From JBBPZA01 sp963797015 (lineage in GTDB: Bacteria; Actinomycetota; Thermoleophilia; Solirubrobacterales; Solirubrobacteraceae), in assembly GCA_963797015.1 (NCBI GenBank), contig CAWCNV010000005.1, positions 124,001-188,000 on the forward strand: DNA of 64,000 bases. The letters run 5' to 3'. Made by a program: the position numbers and the translations under genes. Shown here piece by piece: positions 16,298 to 26,613 of the stretch; position 1 is the stretch's first letter; every line of letters starts with the position of its first letter. The notes under the pieces were generated by a model. That model was not told the origin of the DNA and did no database searches. It worked only from the letters and a program-made list of their open reading frames with translations.

Positions 16298-17211
16298 ATG
16301 AACCCGCGCGCTCCGCTCGTCGCCGCGCTGCTCGCGCTGTCGCTCGCGCTACTCGCGCCGCCCGTCGCGGGCGCCGCCGATCCCGGGCGCTGGCGCGAGG
16401 TGCGCCGCTCGTCGATCCCGATCTCCTACTACCAGGGGATCGCGGCCGACCGCCGCCGCGACCTGTTCTTCAACGGCGTCTTCGTCGGCCTCTACCGCAC
16501 GAACTCGCTGCTCGTGCAGCAGGCGGGCACCGACAACGTGATCCCGCCCGCGGTCCGCGCCGCCGAGGGCTACAACCACATCGGCGACATCGACTGGAAC
16601 GCGCGCGGGGGCGGCCGCGTGCTGTTGCCGCTCGAGTGCTACTACCCGGGCCAGCCCAACGGCGGGAACACGTGCAGGACCGGATCGATCGGGGTCGCCG
16701 ACCCGCGGACGCTCGCCTGGCGCTACTACGTCAAGCTCGATCCGGCGCAGATCCCGAAGGCGATGTGGTGCGCGGTCTCGCCCAACGGGCGGCTGCTGTG
16801 GACCTCGTCCGGCAACGACCTGCTCGCCTATCGCGTGAAGCGGATCCGCCGCCGCAACGCGGCCCCGGGCGGCCCGCGCCTGCGGGCCGTGCGGCGTCTG
16901 GCCGGCGCCGTGCCTCCCAGCGGCATCACCGGCGCGGCCTTCGTCGGCCGGCGCCTGTACGTCGCCGGGACCCAGGGAGAGACCACGTTCCAGGTCTGGT
17001 CGATCGACCTTCGCAACGGGTCCAGGCGGCTGGAGATCGAGCGCGAGGTGGTGGGCGAGTCCGAGGGTCTCGCGACGGCCCGCGTGCTCGGCGGCGTGCT
17101 GCACTGGATCATCACTCCGGTCACCACCACCGGCCGCCCGCCGACGTACGGCAGCGGCCACAACACGCTGCTCAGCTTCGTCCCGCGGGCCAAGCGCGGG
17201 CCTCGCGGCCG

Positions 17212-17215
<4 letters not shown>
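16298..17215 (+). CDS. Secreted protein of unknown function, probably beta-propeller-like
   Basis: A 305-residue protein with a clear Sec signal peptide (hydrophobic 8-26, ending AGAA). The mature part has repeated strand-rich blocks: YQGIAADRRRDLFFNGVFVGLYRT, RTGSIGVADPRTLAWRYYVKLD, AMWCAVSPNGRLLWTSSGNDLLAY and ITGAAFVGRRLYVAGTQ. This is how non-enzymatic beta-propellers of the NHL/YVTN type look. No catalytic motif is recognised. It is convergent with the YyaL-like gene; the two stop codons overlap as CTAG (17212-17215). Confidence 0.6.
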
Positions 17216-19167
<1,952 letters not shown>

Positions 19168-19259
19168 GACCGCATCCCTACCCGCGGCGAGGGGATTCGA
19201 CCGGCGCGCGGGCGGGCAGAGGAAGAACGCACCTTTCCATTGACCCCGGAGGAAAGCAC

Positions 19260-19418
19260 GTGTCGCTCCTGAACAAGGTGTCGGACTTCGCCCGCGGCCC
19301 GCAGGGCCGGAAGCTGACCGACCAGGCCAAGCGCTGGGCCTCGGATCCCCGCAACCGCCGCCAGATCGACCAGGTCCGCCAGCGCTTCACGAACCGGCGC
19401 CCGTCGAGCAAGGGCTGA
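19260..19418 (+). CDS. Small conserved-looking basic protein (52 residues)
   Basis: GTG 19260 has an excellent ribosome site (GGAGGAAA, 19248-19255). The product is short and polar: NKVSDFARGPQGRKLTDQAK, then RWASDPRNRRQIDQVRQRF. No membrane segment is visible. Its stop (19416-19418) directly abuts the GTG of ridA, so the two are co-translated. Short basic proteins of this type (xxGRKLxDQAKRxASDPxNRRxI) are common in actinobacteria, but their function is unknown. The strong ribosome site and coding-like sequence make translation likely. Confidence 0.6.
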   Translation: MSLLNKVSDFARGPQGRKLTDQAKRWASDPRNRRQIDQVRQRFTNRRPSSKG

Positions 19419-19811
19419 GTGTCGCATCACCGCGAGATCGTCACCGCGCTGGGCGCGCCGGCGGCGGTCGGTCCCTACAGCCACGCGGTCCGCTCGGGCG
19501 GCCTGCTGTTCTGCTCCGGCCAGATCCCGCTCGACCCCGAGACGGGTGAGGTGGTGGCCGGCGGCCCGGCCGGCCAGGCGCGCCGCTGCCTGGACAACCT
19601 CGCACTCGTGTGCGCCGCCGCGGGCGCCCAGCTCGCCGACGCCGTGCGGATCACGGTCTACATGACCGACCTGGACGCCTTTCGGGAGGTCAACGAGGCC
19701 TATGCCACCTACTTCGAGGGCGAGCCGCCGGCACGGGTGACCGTCGGCGTCGCCGCGCTGCCGCGCGGAGCGGAGGTCGAGATCGACGCGGTGGTGGCGC
19801 TGCCGGACTGA
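19419..19811 (+). CDS. RidA-family reactive intermediate deaminase
   Basis: A 130-residue YjgF/YER057c/UK114-type protein that hydrolyses enamine/imine intermediates formed by PLP enzymes. The typical pattern is present: GPYSHAVRSGGLLFCSGQIPLDPETGEVV, NLALVCAAAGAQLADAVRITVYMTDL with the key Arg, FREVNEAYATYF, and PPARVTVGVAALPRGAEVEIDAVV with the second conserved Glu. GTG 19419 follows the stop of the 52-residue gene with no gap. The acyl-CoA ligase gene ends 3 bp beyond it on the opposite strand. Confidence 0.92.
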   Translation: MSHHREIVTALGAPAAVGPYSHAVRSGGLLFCSGQIPLDPETGEVVAGGPAGQARRCLDNLALVCAAAGAQLADAVRITVYMTDLDAFREVNEAYATYFEGEPPARVTVGVAALPRGAEVEIDAVVALPD

Positions 19812-19814
19812 GCT

Positions 19815-21263
19815 TCAGCCGGCGTCCGGTCCGTCCCGCAAGAGCGCGCGCCGTACCTTCCCGCTCGCTGTCTTGGGCAGCTCGTCCACGAACTCCACGA
19901 TCCGCGGGTACTTGTAGGGGGCGGTCTCGCTGCGGACGTGCGCCTGCAGCTCGCGGGCCAGGTCGCTGTCGCCGGACACGCCCGAGCGCAGCACCACCAC
20001 CGCCCGCACGACCGAGCCGCGCTCGGCGTCGGGCGCGGCCACCGCGGCCGCTTCGGCCACCGCCGGATGGCTGACCAGCGCCGACTCGACCTCGAACGGG
20101 CCGATGCGGTAGCCGGCCGAGATGATCACGTCGTCGTTGCGACCCTCGAAGTAGAGGTAACCGTCCTCGTCGCGGGTCACGCGATCGCCCGTGTGCCAGG
20201 GTGCGCGCCGATCGGCCTCGGCCTCGCCCAGGTAGCTGACGAAGAACGTCGGCACGGTGGCCGGATCGGCGACGAGCTCGCCGTCGCGAACCTCGAGCCG
20301 CATTCCGGGCAGCGGGAGGCCCATCGAGCCGGGACGCGCGGGGCGGCCGGGCGGCATGCCCGTCAGCTGGCCGGTCTCGGTCTGGCCGTAGCCGTCGCGG
20401 ATCTGCACTCCGGTCGCCTCCTCCCACTCGTGCATGACCTCGGGGTTGAGCGCCTCACCGGCCGCGACGAGCGCGCGAATCGACGGCAGCGCCCGCAGCC
20501 GCGCGCGCCGCGCGATCACGCGGTACTCGGTGGGCGCCATGCACAGCACGTCGACGGCCTCGCGCTCGACCAGCTCGAGTCGCTCCTCGGGGTCGAAGCG
20601 CGCGTCGTGCAGCAGGGCGCGCGCGCCGCGCAGCCATGGGGCGATGAACACGTTGCGCGCCGACTTGGACCATCCGCTCGCGGCGGTGCACCACACGAGC
20701 TCGCCCGCACGCGCGTCGAGCCAGTGCTCGGCCTGCACGAGCTGACCGGGGACGTAGCGCTGCCCGTGCACGACTCCCTTGGGCTCGCCGGAGGTCCCGC
20801 TCGTGAAGGTGATCAGGCAGGGGTCCTCGGCGTCGAGGTCCACCGCGGGGGCAGGGTCGGCGTCGTAGAGGCGCTCGTCGGGGATCGTGAGCAGCGGACA
20901 CGCCGGTCCGGCGGCCTCGACCTCGTCGAGGTTGCGCTCGTCGGCGACGATCGCGCGCGGCTCGGCCAGCTCCATGCGCAGGCGCAGGTCGCCGGCGCGC
21001 AGCTGCTCGTTGCACGGGAGCGCGACGGCGCCGATACGCATGCACGCGACCATCGCGTAGACCCAGTCGGGCCGGTTGCCGACCATCGTCAGGACCACGT
21101 CCCCGCGACCCACGCCGAGGCGGGTCAGCTTGCCGGCGAGGCGCGCGGCGCGGTCGGCGACCTCGCCGAAGGCGATGCTGCGGCGGTTCCCGTCGGCGGC
21201 CACGGCGACGAGCGCCTCGCGCTCCGGGGGCGCCGCGTCGACTACGTCGCGCGCGAAGTTCAC
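19815..21263 (-). CDS. AMP-forming acyl-CoA synthetase (ANL family)
   Basis: 482 residues with the ANL signatures in order: the phosphate loop FTSGTSGEPKGVVH, the DGYGQTETG motif, the hinge region GYRIGPFEVESALVSHPAV, and the catalytic lysine in LPKTASGKVRRALL. The enzyme activates a carboxylic acid with ATP and transfers it to CoA. The shorter N-terminal domain and PAVAEAAAV tail resemble medium-chain and benzoate-type ligases. It lies 7 bp after a PaaI-type thioesterase in the same direction. The pair could set a CoA-ester balance, with the thioesterase rescuing dead-end CoA esters. Confidence 0.9.
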   Translation of the reverse strand: MNFARDVVDAAPPEREALVAVAADGNRRSIAFGEVADRAARLAGKLTRLGVGRGDVVLTMVGNRPDWVYAMVACMRIGAVALPCNEQLRAGDLRLRMELAEPRAIVADERNLDEVEAAGPACPLLTIPDERLYDADPAPAVDLDAEDPCLITFTSGTSGEPKGVVHGQRYVPGQLVQAEHWLDARAGELVWCTAASGWSKSARNVFIAPWLRGARALLHDARFDPEERLELVEREAVDVLCMAPTEYRVIARRARLRALPSIRALVAAGEALNPEVMHEWEEATGVQIRDGYGQTETGQLTGMPPGRPARPGSMGLPLPGMRLEVRDGELVADPATVPTFFVSYLGEAEADRRAPWHTGDRVTRDEDGYLYFEGRNDDVIISAGYRIGPFEVESALVSHPAVAEAAAVAAPDAERGSVVRAVVVLRSGVSGDSDLARELQAHVRSETAPYKYPRIVEFVDELPKTASGKVRRALLRDGPDAG

Positions 21264-21270
21264 GCCCGCG

Positions 21271-21711
21271 TCAGCCCGCGGGTGCGGGTGCGCGCGGCCC
21301 GAGGATCATCTGCGTGCAGACGAACAGCGCCGCCAGTCGCTCCCCGTTGCGGATGTGAACCTGCCACACCTGGCTGCGCCGCCCGACGTGCAGCGGGGTC
21401 CCTATCGCCTCGAGCACGTCCCCAGGCCGTCCGGGCGCGAACACGTTGGTCTTGAGCTCGGCGGTGGTGAACTCGTGCCCCGGGGTGACGTGGCGCATCG
21501 TGCCCCAGGCCGCGACCGTGTCGGCGAGCGCGACCCACGCGCCTCCGTGCACGTAGCCGCCCGGGTGCAGATGGCGGCGGTCCACGGGCATCCGGCCCCG
21601 GACCTCGGCGTCGGTGATCTCGACCAGCTCGATGCCCAGGTCGCCGGGGAACGAGCCCGCGAGCGCCTGGCGCGCGAGCTCGGGCGTGACGTGGTGGTTC
21701 GTAGCGGCCAC
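21271..21711 (-). CDS. PaaI-family hotdog thioesterase
   Basis: A 146-residue single hotdog domain. The family signature HPGGYVHGGAWVALADTVAAWGT (catalytic Asp in ALAD) is followed by ELKTNVFAPGRPGDVLEAIGTPLHVGRRSQVWQVHI. It hydrolyses acyl- or hydroxyphenylacetyl-type CoA thioesters; the exact substrate cannot be read from sequence. It is the first gene of a two-gene unit with the acyl-CoA synthetase (7 bp gap). Confidence 0.88.
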   Translation of the reverse strand: MAATNHHVTPELARQALAGSFPGDLGIELVEITDAEVRGRMPVDRRHLHPGGYVHGGAWVALADTVAAWGTMRHVTPGHEFTTAELKTNVFAPGRPGDVLEAIGTPLHVGRRSQVWQVHIRNGERLAALFVCTQMILGPRAPAPAG

Positions 21712-21775
21712 GGCGGAGCAGTGTGGCAGGCCGCTCCAGGACCGCGCCCGAGCAGCCCCGCTCCGGCCCGCCCGA

Positions 21776-22723
21776 TCAGCGCAGCGTGATTCGCAGCGTG
21801 CGCGGGAACTTCACGAACTCGCCCCCGTACCTGAGGCGGATCAGCGCGCGCAGGGGCCGGAACGGTCCGCCGCTGATCCGCAGGGTGAAGATGTCCTTGG
21901 TCGCGCCCGTGGTCCTGTAGGTGGTGGGACGCACGAGGTTCTTCCCAGTGGACGCATCCTTCAGCAGGATCTGCACCTTTCTGCCCTTGGGCGCCTTGCG
22001 AACCAGCACCCAGATGTAGAACTGCTTCTTGTTGCGAGAGCGAATGAACCCGGGGGCCTCACAGCGCCGCTCGCGGCTCAGCGCACCGCAGACATCGACC
22101 AGGAAGGTGGCGGGCTTGTCGGGCTGCCCGCCCGTGGTGCGAGTACTCGCGGCGTCGGTGCCCGGAGTGGAGGAAGGCGTGGTCTGGGCGCTGGAGGCGG
22201 TCCCGCCGTCGTCCCCGTTGTCCTTGACGAGCCCGAAGTAGACGCCGGCGCCGATACCGCCGACGACGACCGCCGCGAGCAGGCCGAGCAGGAACAGGAA
22301 CGCCGGGCTGCGCCGTCTCGATGGAGGCGCAGCGGCGCCCGCGACCGGCTCGCCGGCGTCCGCCGGCTCGCCGCCGTCCGCGTCGTGGGGCGGCTCGCCG
22401 GCGTCCGCGTCGTGGGGCGGCTCGCCGGCGTCCGCGTCGTCGGGCGGCTCGCCGGCGCTCGCTCCCGGGGGCGGCTCTCGGGAGTCCGCTTCCGGGGCCG
22501 GCTCGCCGGTCGACTCGTCCTCCGCTTTGTCCGGCCCGGCGGCTCGGTCCCCGGGGCCGATCGGGGGGAGGGGCGTGGGGGAGACTTTCGTGGCTCCTTC
22601 GTCTCCTCCGCCGCCGACCCGGGTCGGGTCGTCCGCCTCATCGCGGGGGAACTCGGTCCCGCAGCGCTCGCAGAAGCGCGCGGGGCCGACGGTCTCGTGA
22701 CCGCAGCTGTCGCAGATCGGCAT
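21776..22723 (-). CDS. Zinc-ribbon, single-pass membrane protein with repeat linker
   Basis: 315 residues. An N-terminal zinc ribbon (CDSCGHETVGPARFCERCG) precedes a long acidic Pro/Ala linker with 9-residue repeats (GEPPHDADA-type, about residues 88-125). A membrane helix (AFLFLLGLLAAVVVGGIGAGVYFGL) follows. The extracytoplasmic domain is strand-rich and carries two Cys (VCGALSRERRCEAPGF), probably a disulfide. The layout suggests a membrane-tethered protein with a cytoplasmic zinc domain, function unknown. The linker is encoded by a 27-bp tandem array. Confidence 0.7.
   Translation of the reverse strand: MPICDSCGHETVGPARFCERCGTEFPRDEADDPTRVGGGGDEGATKVSPTPLPPIGPGDRAAGPDKAEDESTGEPAPEADSREPPPGASAGEPPDDADAGEPPHDADAGEPPHDADGGEPADAGEPVAGAAAPPSRRRSPAFLFLLGLLAAVVVGGIGAGVYFGLVKDNGDDGGTASSAQTTPSSTPGTDAASTRTTGGQPDKPATFLVDVCGALSRERRCEAPGFIRSRNKKQFYIWVLVRKAPKGRKVQILLKDASTGKNLVRPTTYRTTGATKDIFTLRISGGPFRPLRALIRLRYGGEFVKFPRTLRITLR
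22380..22460. repeat. 27-bp tandem repeat inside the zinc-ribbon protein gene
   Basis: Three copies of a 27-bp unit built on CGTCGTGGGGCGGCTCGCC encode GEPPHDADA on the reverse strand. Partial diverged units flank both sides. Confidence 0.8.
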
Positions 22724-22901
22724 GGCCGTCCCTACCGGTCAGGCGCCTCCATGGCGGGGTCGATCCTCACGGCGTGCCCGGAATGTGTCAACCCTGAGCG
22801 GGAACGACGCAGGCGGAGCGTGGTGCGATGGACGTACGCCGGGCGCCGGTATTCTCAGTACCTCTTCCGGAGAACCCGACCGCGGAGCTGATGACACCCA
22901 G

Positions 22902-24113
22902 ATGGCCGTAGCGACGACGCCGTACGCCGATAAGACCGACGACCAGAAGGCGATGACCGAGATGGTCCGCCAGTTCGTCGACGAGCAGATCATCCCGAAC
23001 GCCGAGCACTACGACCACGAGGACGAGTTCCCCGAGCCGATCGTCGAGCAGATGAAGGAGCTCGGGCTCTTCGGGGTCACCATCCCCGAGGAGTACGGCG
23101 GCCTGGGGGAGTCGCTCACCACCTACTCGATGATCGTCGAGGAGCTCTCGCGCGGGTGGATCTCCATCTCGGGGATCGTCAACACGCACTTCATCGGCTC
23201 CTACCTGCTGATGAAGTTCGGCACCGAGGAGCAGAAGCAGAAGTACCTGCCGAAGATGGCGACCGGCGAGCTGCGGGCGTCGTTCTCGCTCTCCGAGCCG
23301 GAGCTCGGCTCAGACGTCCAGGCCATCAAGACCTCGGCCGCCAAGCAGGACGACGGCAGCTACGAGATCAACGGCCAGAAGATGTGGGTCACCAACGGCC
23401 TGCTCTCCGGCCTCTGCTTCGTGCTGGTCAAGACCGAGAAGACCGACCCGCCGTACAAGGGAATGACCTGCTTCATCGCCGAGAAGGAGCCCGGGGTCAG
23501 CGAGAACACCGGCCCCTACAAGGGCTTCAACGTGCCGCCCAAGATCAAGAAGATGGGCTACAAGGGGGTCGAGTCCACGGAGCTCGTGTTCGACGGCTAC
23601 CGCTGCCCCGCCGAGAACATCCTCGGCGGCGAGGACGCCGGCTTGGGCAAGGGCTTCATCCAGATGATGGACGCGCTCGAGGTCGGGCGGGTCAACGTCG
23701 CCGCGCGCGGGGTGGGCATCGCCCAGCGCGCGCTCGAGCTGGCGCTGCGCTACTCGCAGGAGCGCAAGACCTTCGGCAAGGAGATCGCCCAGCACCAGGC
23801 GATCCAGTTCAAGCTCGCCGACATGGCGACCAAGGTCGATGCTGCGCGCCTGCTGACGCTCAGGGCCGCGCGCCTCAAGGACGCGGGCGAGCGCTCGGAC
23901 CTCGAGGCCGGCATGGCCAAGCTCTTCGCCTCGGAGGCCGGCAAGGAGTGCGTCGAGGACTCGTTCCGCATCCACGGCGGCTACGGCTACTCGAAGGAGT
24001 ACGAGGTCGAGCGCCTGTACCGCGACGCCCCGCTGCTGCTGATCGGCGAGGGCACCTCCGAGATCCAGCGCATGGTCATCGGCAAGAAACTGCTGCAGCG
24101 CCACAAGATTTGA
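22902..24113 (+). CDS. Acyl-CoA dehydrogenase (candidate methylsuccinyl-CoA dehydrogenase)
   Basis: A 403-residue FAD-dependent acyl-CoA dehydrogenase. FGVTIPEEYGGLGESL, the FAD/substrate segments ASFSLSEPELGSDVQAIKTSA and KMWVTNG, and the C-terminal helical block with RIHGGYGYSKEYEVERLYRDAPLLLIGEGTSEIQ (catalytic Glu in the GEGTSE segment) are present. GRVNVAARGVGIAQRALELALRYSQERKTFGKEIAQHQAIQFKLADMATKVDAARL resembles the actinobacterial enzymes that accompany ethylmalonyl-CoA genes. Because Ccr, Ecm, Mch and Mcl are all in this window, oxidation of methylsuccinyl-CoA to mesaconyl-CoA is a reasonable but unproven role. The stop overlaps a small downstream ORF as TGATG. Confidence 0.9.
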   Translation: MAVATTPYADKTDDQKAMTEMVRQFVDEQIIPNAEHYDHEDEFPEPIVEQMKELGLFGVTIPEEYGGLGESLTTYSMIVEELSRGWISISGIVNTHFIGSYLLMKFGTEEQKQKYLPKMATGELRASFSLSEPELGSDVQAIKTSAAKQDDGSYEINGQKMWVTNGLLSGLCFVLVKTEKTDPPYKGMTCFIAEKEPGVSENTGPYKGFNVPPKIKKMGYKGVESTELVFDGYRCPAENILGGEDAGLGKGFIQMMDALEVGRVNVAARGVGIAQRALELALRYSQERKTFGKEIAQHQAIQFKLADMATKVDAARLLTLRAARLKDAGERSDLEAGMAKLFASEAGKECVEDSFRIHGGYGYSKEYEVERLYRDAPLLLIGEGTSEIQRMVIGKKLLQRHKI

Positions 24114-24280
24114 TGGCTGATCCCACGACCCCCACGACCGCCTGGCAGCGTCTCGCGGCGACGGATCGCCACGGTCCGAAGCGGTCCGTGGCTCTACCAC
24201 TGTCCCCCTTCGGCCCGCGCCGCCCGGCATCCACGATCCACCGCCATGCGGCCGCGCGGGCCGCGGAACCAACCATCTGA
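24113..24280 (+). CDS. Small ORF coupled to acyl-CoA dehydrogenase (55 residues)
   Basis: The ATG overlaps the dehydrogenase stop by one base (TGATG), and its TGA (24278-24280) overlaps the proposed CTG start of the next gene. The sequence is basic, with no family I recognise (AWQRLAATDRHGPKRSV, then LPLSPFGPRRP). A strong hairpin, GCCACGGTCCG-AAG-CGGTCCGTGGC (24168-24192, one mismatch), lies inside it. The segment could equally be an intergenic attenuator. Translation is suggested only by the exact junctions. Confidence 0.35.
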   Translation: MADPTTPTTAWQRLAATDRHGPKRSVALPLSPFGPRRPASTIHRHAAARAAEPTI

Positions 24281-24651
24281 GCGCGAGCAAGGACACCCGG
24301 TCGCTGATCGAGACCGCCGTCCGGCGTTTCCAGGAGGAAGTGCCCGCACTGGCCAACCTGAAGCTGGCCATCGCTCTCGAGCTGCGCGGCCGCGGTGACG
24401 TGCAGCTCTACCGCGTGGAGGTCCCCGGTCCGATCGTGAACAAGGACGTCCGCGGCGACGAGCGCGTCCGGCTGGCGGTGCCTCGCGCGGAGTTCAACAT
24501 GCTCGCGACCGAGGGGCGTATCAAGGACTGGCGCACGGCCTTCGAACGGGGCCAGGCCAAGGCCAGCGGGCCGCCGGAGATCCTCAGGCTGATCGAGAAC
24601 GTCGTCGCCCGCCAGGAGGAACGAGCCCGCACGCGGCGCGCCCGGCGGTGA
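24277..24651 (+). CDS. SCP2-like sterol-transfer-fold protein, probable CTG start
   Basis: About 124 residues resembling small SCP2-like lipid-carrier proteins: LANLKLAIALELRGRGDVQLYRVEV, the polar GDERVRLAVPRAEFNMLA, then a helical ARQEERARTRRARR tail. The only conventional start (GTG 24340) has its AGGAGG just 2 nt away and would remove an apparently coding N-terminus (SKDTRSLIETAVRRFQEE). CTG 24277, overlapping the upstream TGA as CTGA, gives a natural protein start. It is probably part of the dehydrogenase operon. The next gene starts GTGA-overlapped at 24648. The SCP2 assignment is by overall pattern only. Confidence 0.55.
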   Translation: MSASKDTRSLIETAVRRFQEEVPALANLKLAIALELRGRGDVQLYRVEVPGPIVNKDVRGDERVRLAVPRAEFNMLATEGRIKDWRTAFERGQAKASGPPEILRLIENVVARQEERARTRRARR

Positions 24652-26558
24652 GGCGCGCGCGCAGCGCACGCCACGCCCCGCTCGCCGCGGTGCTACTCGC
24701 GGCTGCCCTCGCGCCCCCCGCGTGGGCCGCGACCGGCGTGCAGGGGGAGGCGTTGCCCGCCGCCACCCGCGCGAGCGACTACGCCGCGCTCGCCGATCGC
24801 GCGGCACGCGCCTGGGTGCCGCTCCAATACGAGAAGGGGGCGTTCGTGGATCCCTACTCCCGTGCGCGGTCGCGCGGGTACGGCGTGGGAATGATCGGGT
24901 ATGCGCTGCTCCGCGCCGGTCTGCGGGCGCCGAGCGGAGGGGAGCGTCTGCGCGCGGCCGGGGCGCGCGCCCTGCGCGACGAGCTCCGCGACCCGGCCAA
25001 GGCCGGCGTCTTCGACCAGTGGATCGGCGGGCTGACCTACGCCTTCGCGCGCCGCCGCCTCGCCGAGGATCCAGCCTGGACCGGGATCGCCGCACGCATG
25101 CGGGCGTTCGTCCGCGGCCTCGCGACGCCGCGGTTGGGGCCGGGTGAGGGCGCGTGCTTCCTGTCGCCTACCTGCTACTCCAACCACAAGATCGTCCAGG
25201 CCGAGGCCAGGATCGAGCTGGCGGGGACCGGCCTGCGGGGGGACGCGAAAGCGCTGCGCGACCAGGGCCTGCGAACGGTCGGCCCGTTCGCCGCAGACTC
25301 CTTCGGACGCTCGGGGCGAGCCTCCGGACCCGGCCCGAGGCGCGGGCTCGGCGTGCTCTCGGACACCGGCGTGTGGCCGCTGGGCTACCACGCGCTCTCG
25401 ACGATGATGCTCGCGCGCGCGGCGTGGCGCGAGCGCGCCCAGCTCCCCGATCGCCTGCGCGACAACCTCCGCCGGGCGCTGGACACGCTCGCGGCCTACG
25501 CCGCGCCCGACGGCGACGTGGCCTACATCGGGACCCGCCAACAGCAGGCCTGGATCCCGGCCGCCACCGCCTACGGCGCCGAGGTGGGCACACGGCTGCT
25601 CGCCCGTGACCGCGCCCGCAGCGCCCGCTACGCCGCGCTGGCCGACCGTGCCTTCGAGCGGCTGCGCCGCTTCCATAGGCGCTCGCCGACCGGCGTGCTG
25701 GCCCCCGTCCCGAGGTTGGCCCGCGCCGGGACCTACGTGCCCGACGGCGACGTGGACGCCGAGGCGACCAACGGCCTCGCGCTGGTGGCGCTCGACCTGG
25801 CCGCGGACGTCGCCGGCCGGCCGCGTCCCGTGCCCGCGGCCACGCTGCCCGCGGACGGCCCGAGCTGGTACGCCGAGCCGGGCGAGACCGGCTTCGCGGC
25901 CACGCGCCGCGGACCGATCTGGTTCGCCGTCCGCCGCCAGCCGCGCGTGCTGCCCGGAGGCCGCGTTCCGGACCTGCGCTTCGACGCCGGCCTGGTGGCG
26001 CTCAAGCGGCTCGGGCTCGACGGGCGCTGGCGCGAGCTGATCGCGGCGCGCCCGCGGCAGGCGCTCGGAGTCCCGTCGCTCGGCCCCCGCCTCGTGACCG
26101 CCGCCGGGATCGGAGTGCCGGCGGGCGAGCAGATCCGCGCCCGGCCGGGCGTCGTGGTCGTGACGGGTGGCTTCCGCACCACCGACGGGCGCTGGCTGCG
26201 TCAGGGAGTGCGATTCCGGTACGCGGCGACCGGCCGCGGCGTGCGCCTGCGGTTTCCGGCACGTGCCGGCGACCGCATCGAGCTGACCGTGCTCCTGCGC
26301 GGCGGCGGCAGGGCGACGAAGCGGGGCGTCGCCGACAAGCGCGCGGTCACCACCGTGCGCCCGCGCCCCGACGTCGCCCTCCAGACCGCCCCACCCGTCG
26401 CGACCTGCTGCGAGCGCGCGGTCACGCCCGCGCTGCTGACGATCGTGCCCGCCCGGGAGGGCAACGTGACCATCAGCGTCGCGGGCCGCGGCCCCGGCGC
26501 GCCGCCGCCGGTGGGAGCCCGCGCGGTGGCGGGCGTGGGGGTCGAGGCCGGCCGCTAG
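24648..26558 (+). CDS. Large secreted protein, probable alpha-toroid (glycan-active-like) fold
   Basis: 636 residues with an N-terminal signal peptide (LAAVLLAAALAPPAWAA). Helical repeats (residues 40-380) resemble (alpha/alpha)-toroid enzymes, for instance WVPLQYEKGAFVDPYS, YSNHKIVQAEARIELAGTGL and GVWPLGYHALSTMMLARAAW. A strand-rich C-terminal half from residue 400 resembles a heparinase/polysaccharide-lyase beta domain. The conserved N/H pair in CYSNHKIVQ and the TGVWPLGYHA block could be a catalytic groove, but I cannot assign a lyase family with confidence. The GTG start overlaps the previous stop (GTGA). It acts outside the cytoplasm. Confidence 0.6.
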   Translation: MRRARSARHAPLAAVLLAAALAPPAWAATGVQGEALPAATRASDYAALADRAARAWVPLQYEKGAFVDPYSRARSRGYGVGMIGYALLRAGLRAPSGGERLRAAGARALRDELRDPAKAGVFDQWIGGLTYAFARRRLAEDPAWTGIAARMRAFVRGLATPRLGPGEGACFLSPTCYSNHKIVQAEARIELAGTGLRGDAKALRDQGLRTVGPFAADSFGRSGRASGPGPRRGLGVLSDTGVWPLGYHALSTMMLARAAWRERAQLPDRLRDNLRRALDTLAAYAAPDGDVAYIGTRQQQAWIPAATAYGAEVGTRLLARDRARSARYAALADRAFERLRRFHRRSPTGVLAPVPRLARAGTYVPDGDVDAEATNGLALVALDLAADVAGRPRPVPAATLPADGPSWYAEPGETGFAATRRGPIWFAVRRQPRVLPGGRVPDLRFDAGLVALKRLGLDGRWRELIAARPRQALGVPSLGPRLVTAAGIGVPAGEQIRARPGVVVVTGGFRTTDGRWLRQGVRFRYAATGRGVRLRFPARAGDRIELTVLLRGGGRATKRGVADKRAVTTVRPRPDVALQTAPPVATCCERAVTPALLTIVPAREGNVTISVAGRGPGAPPPVGARAVAGVGVEAGR

Positions 26559-26613
26559 GCGCGCAGCGGACCGCTGGGCTGCCGCCCGCCCGGGGTGCCT
26601 GCGGCGGCGCCGC

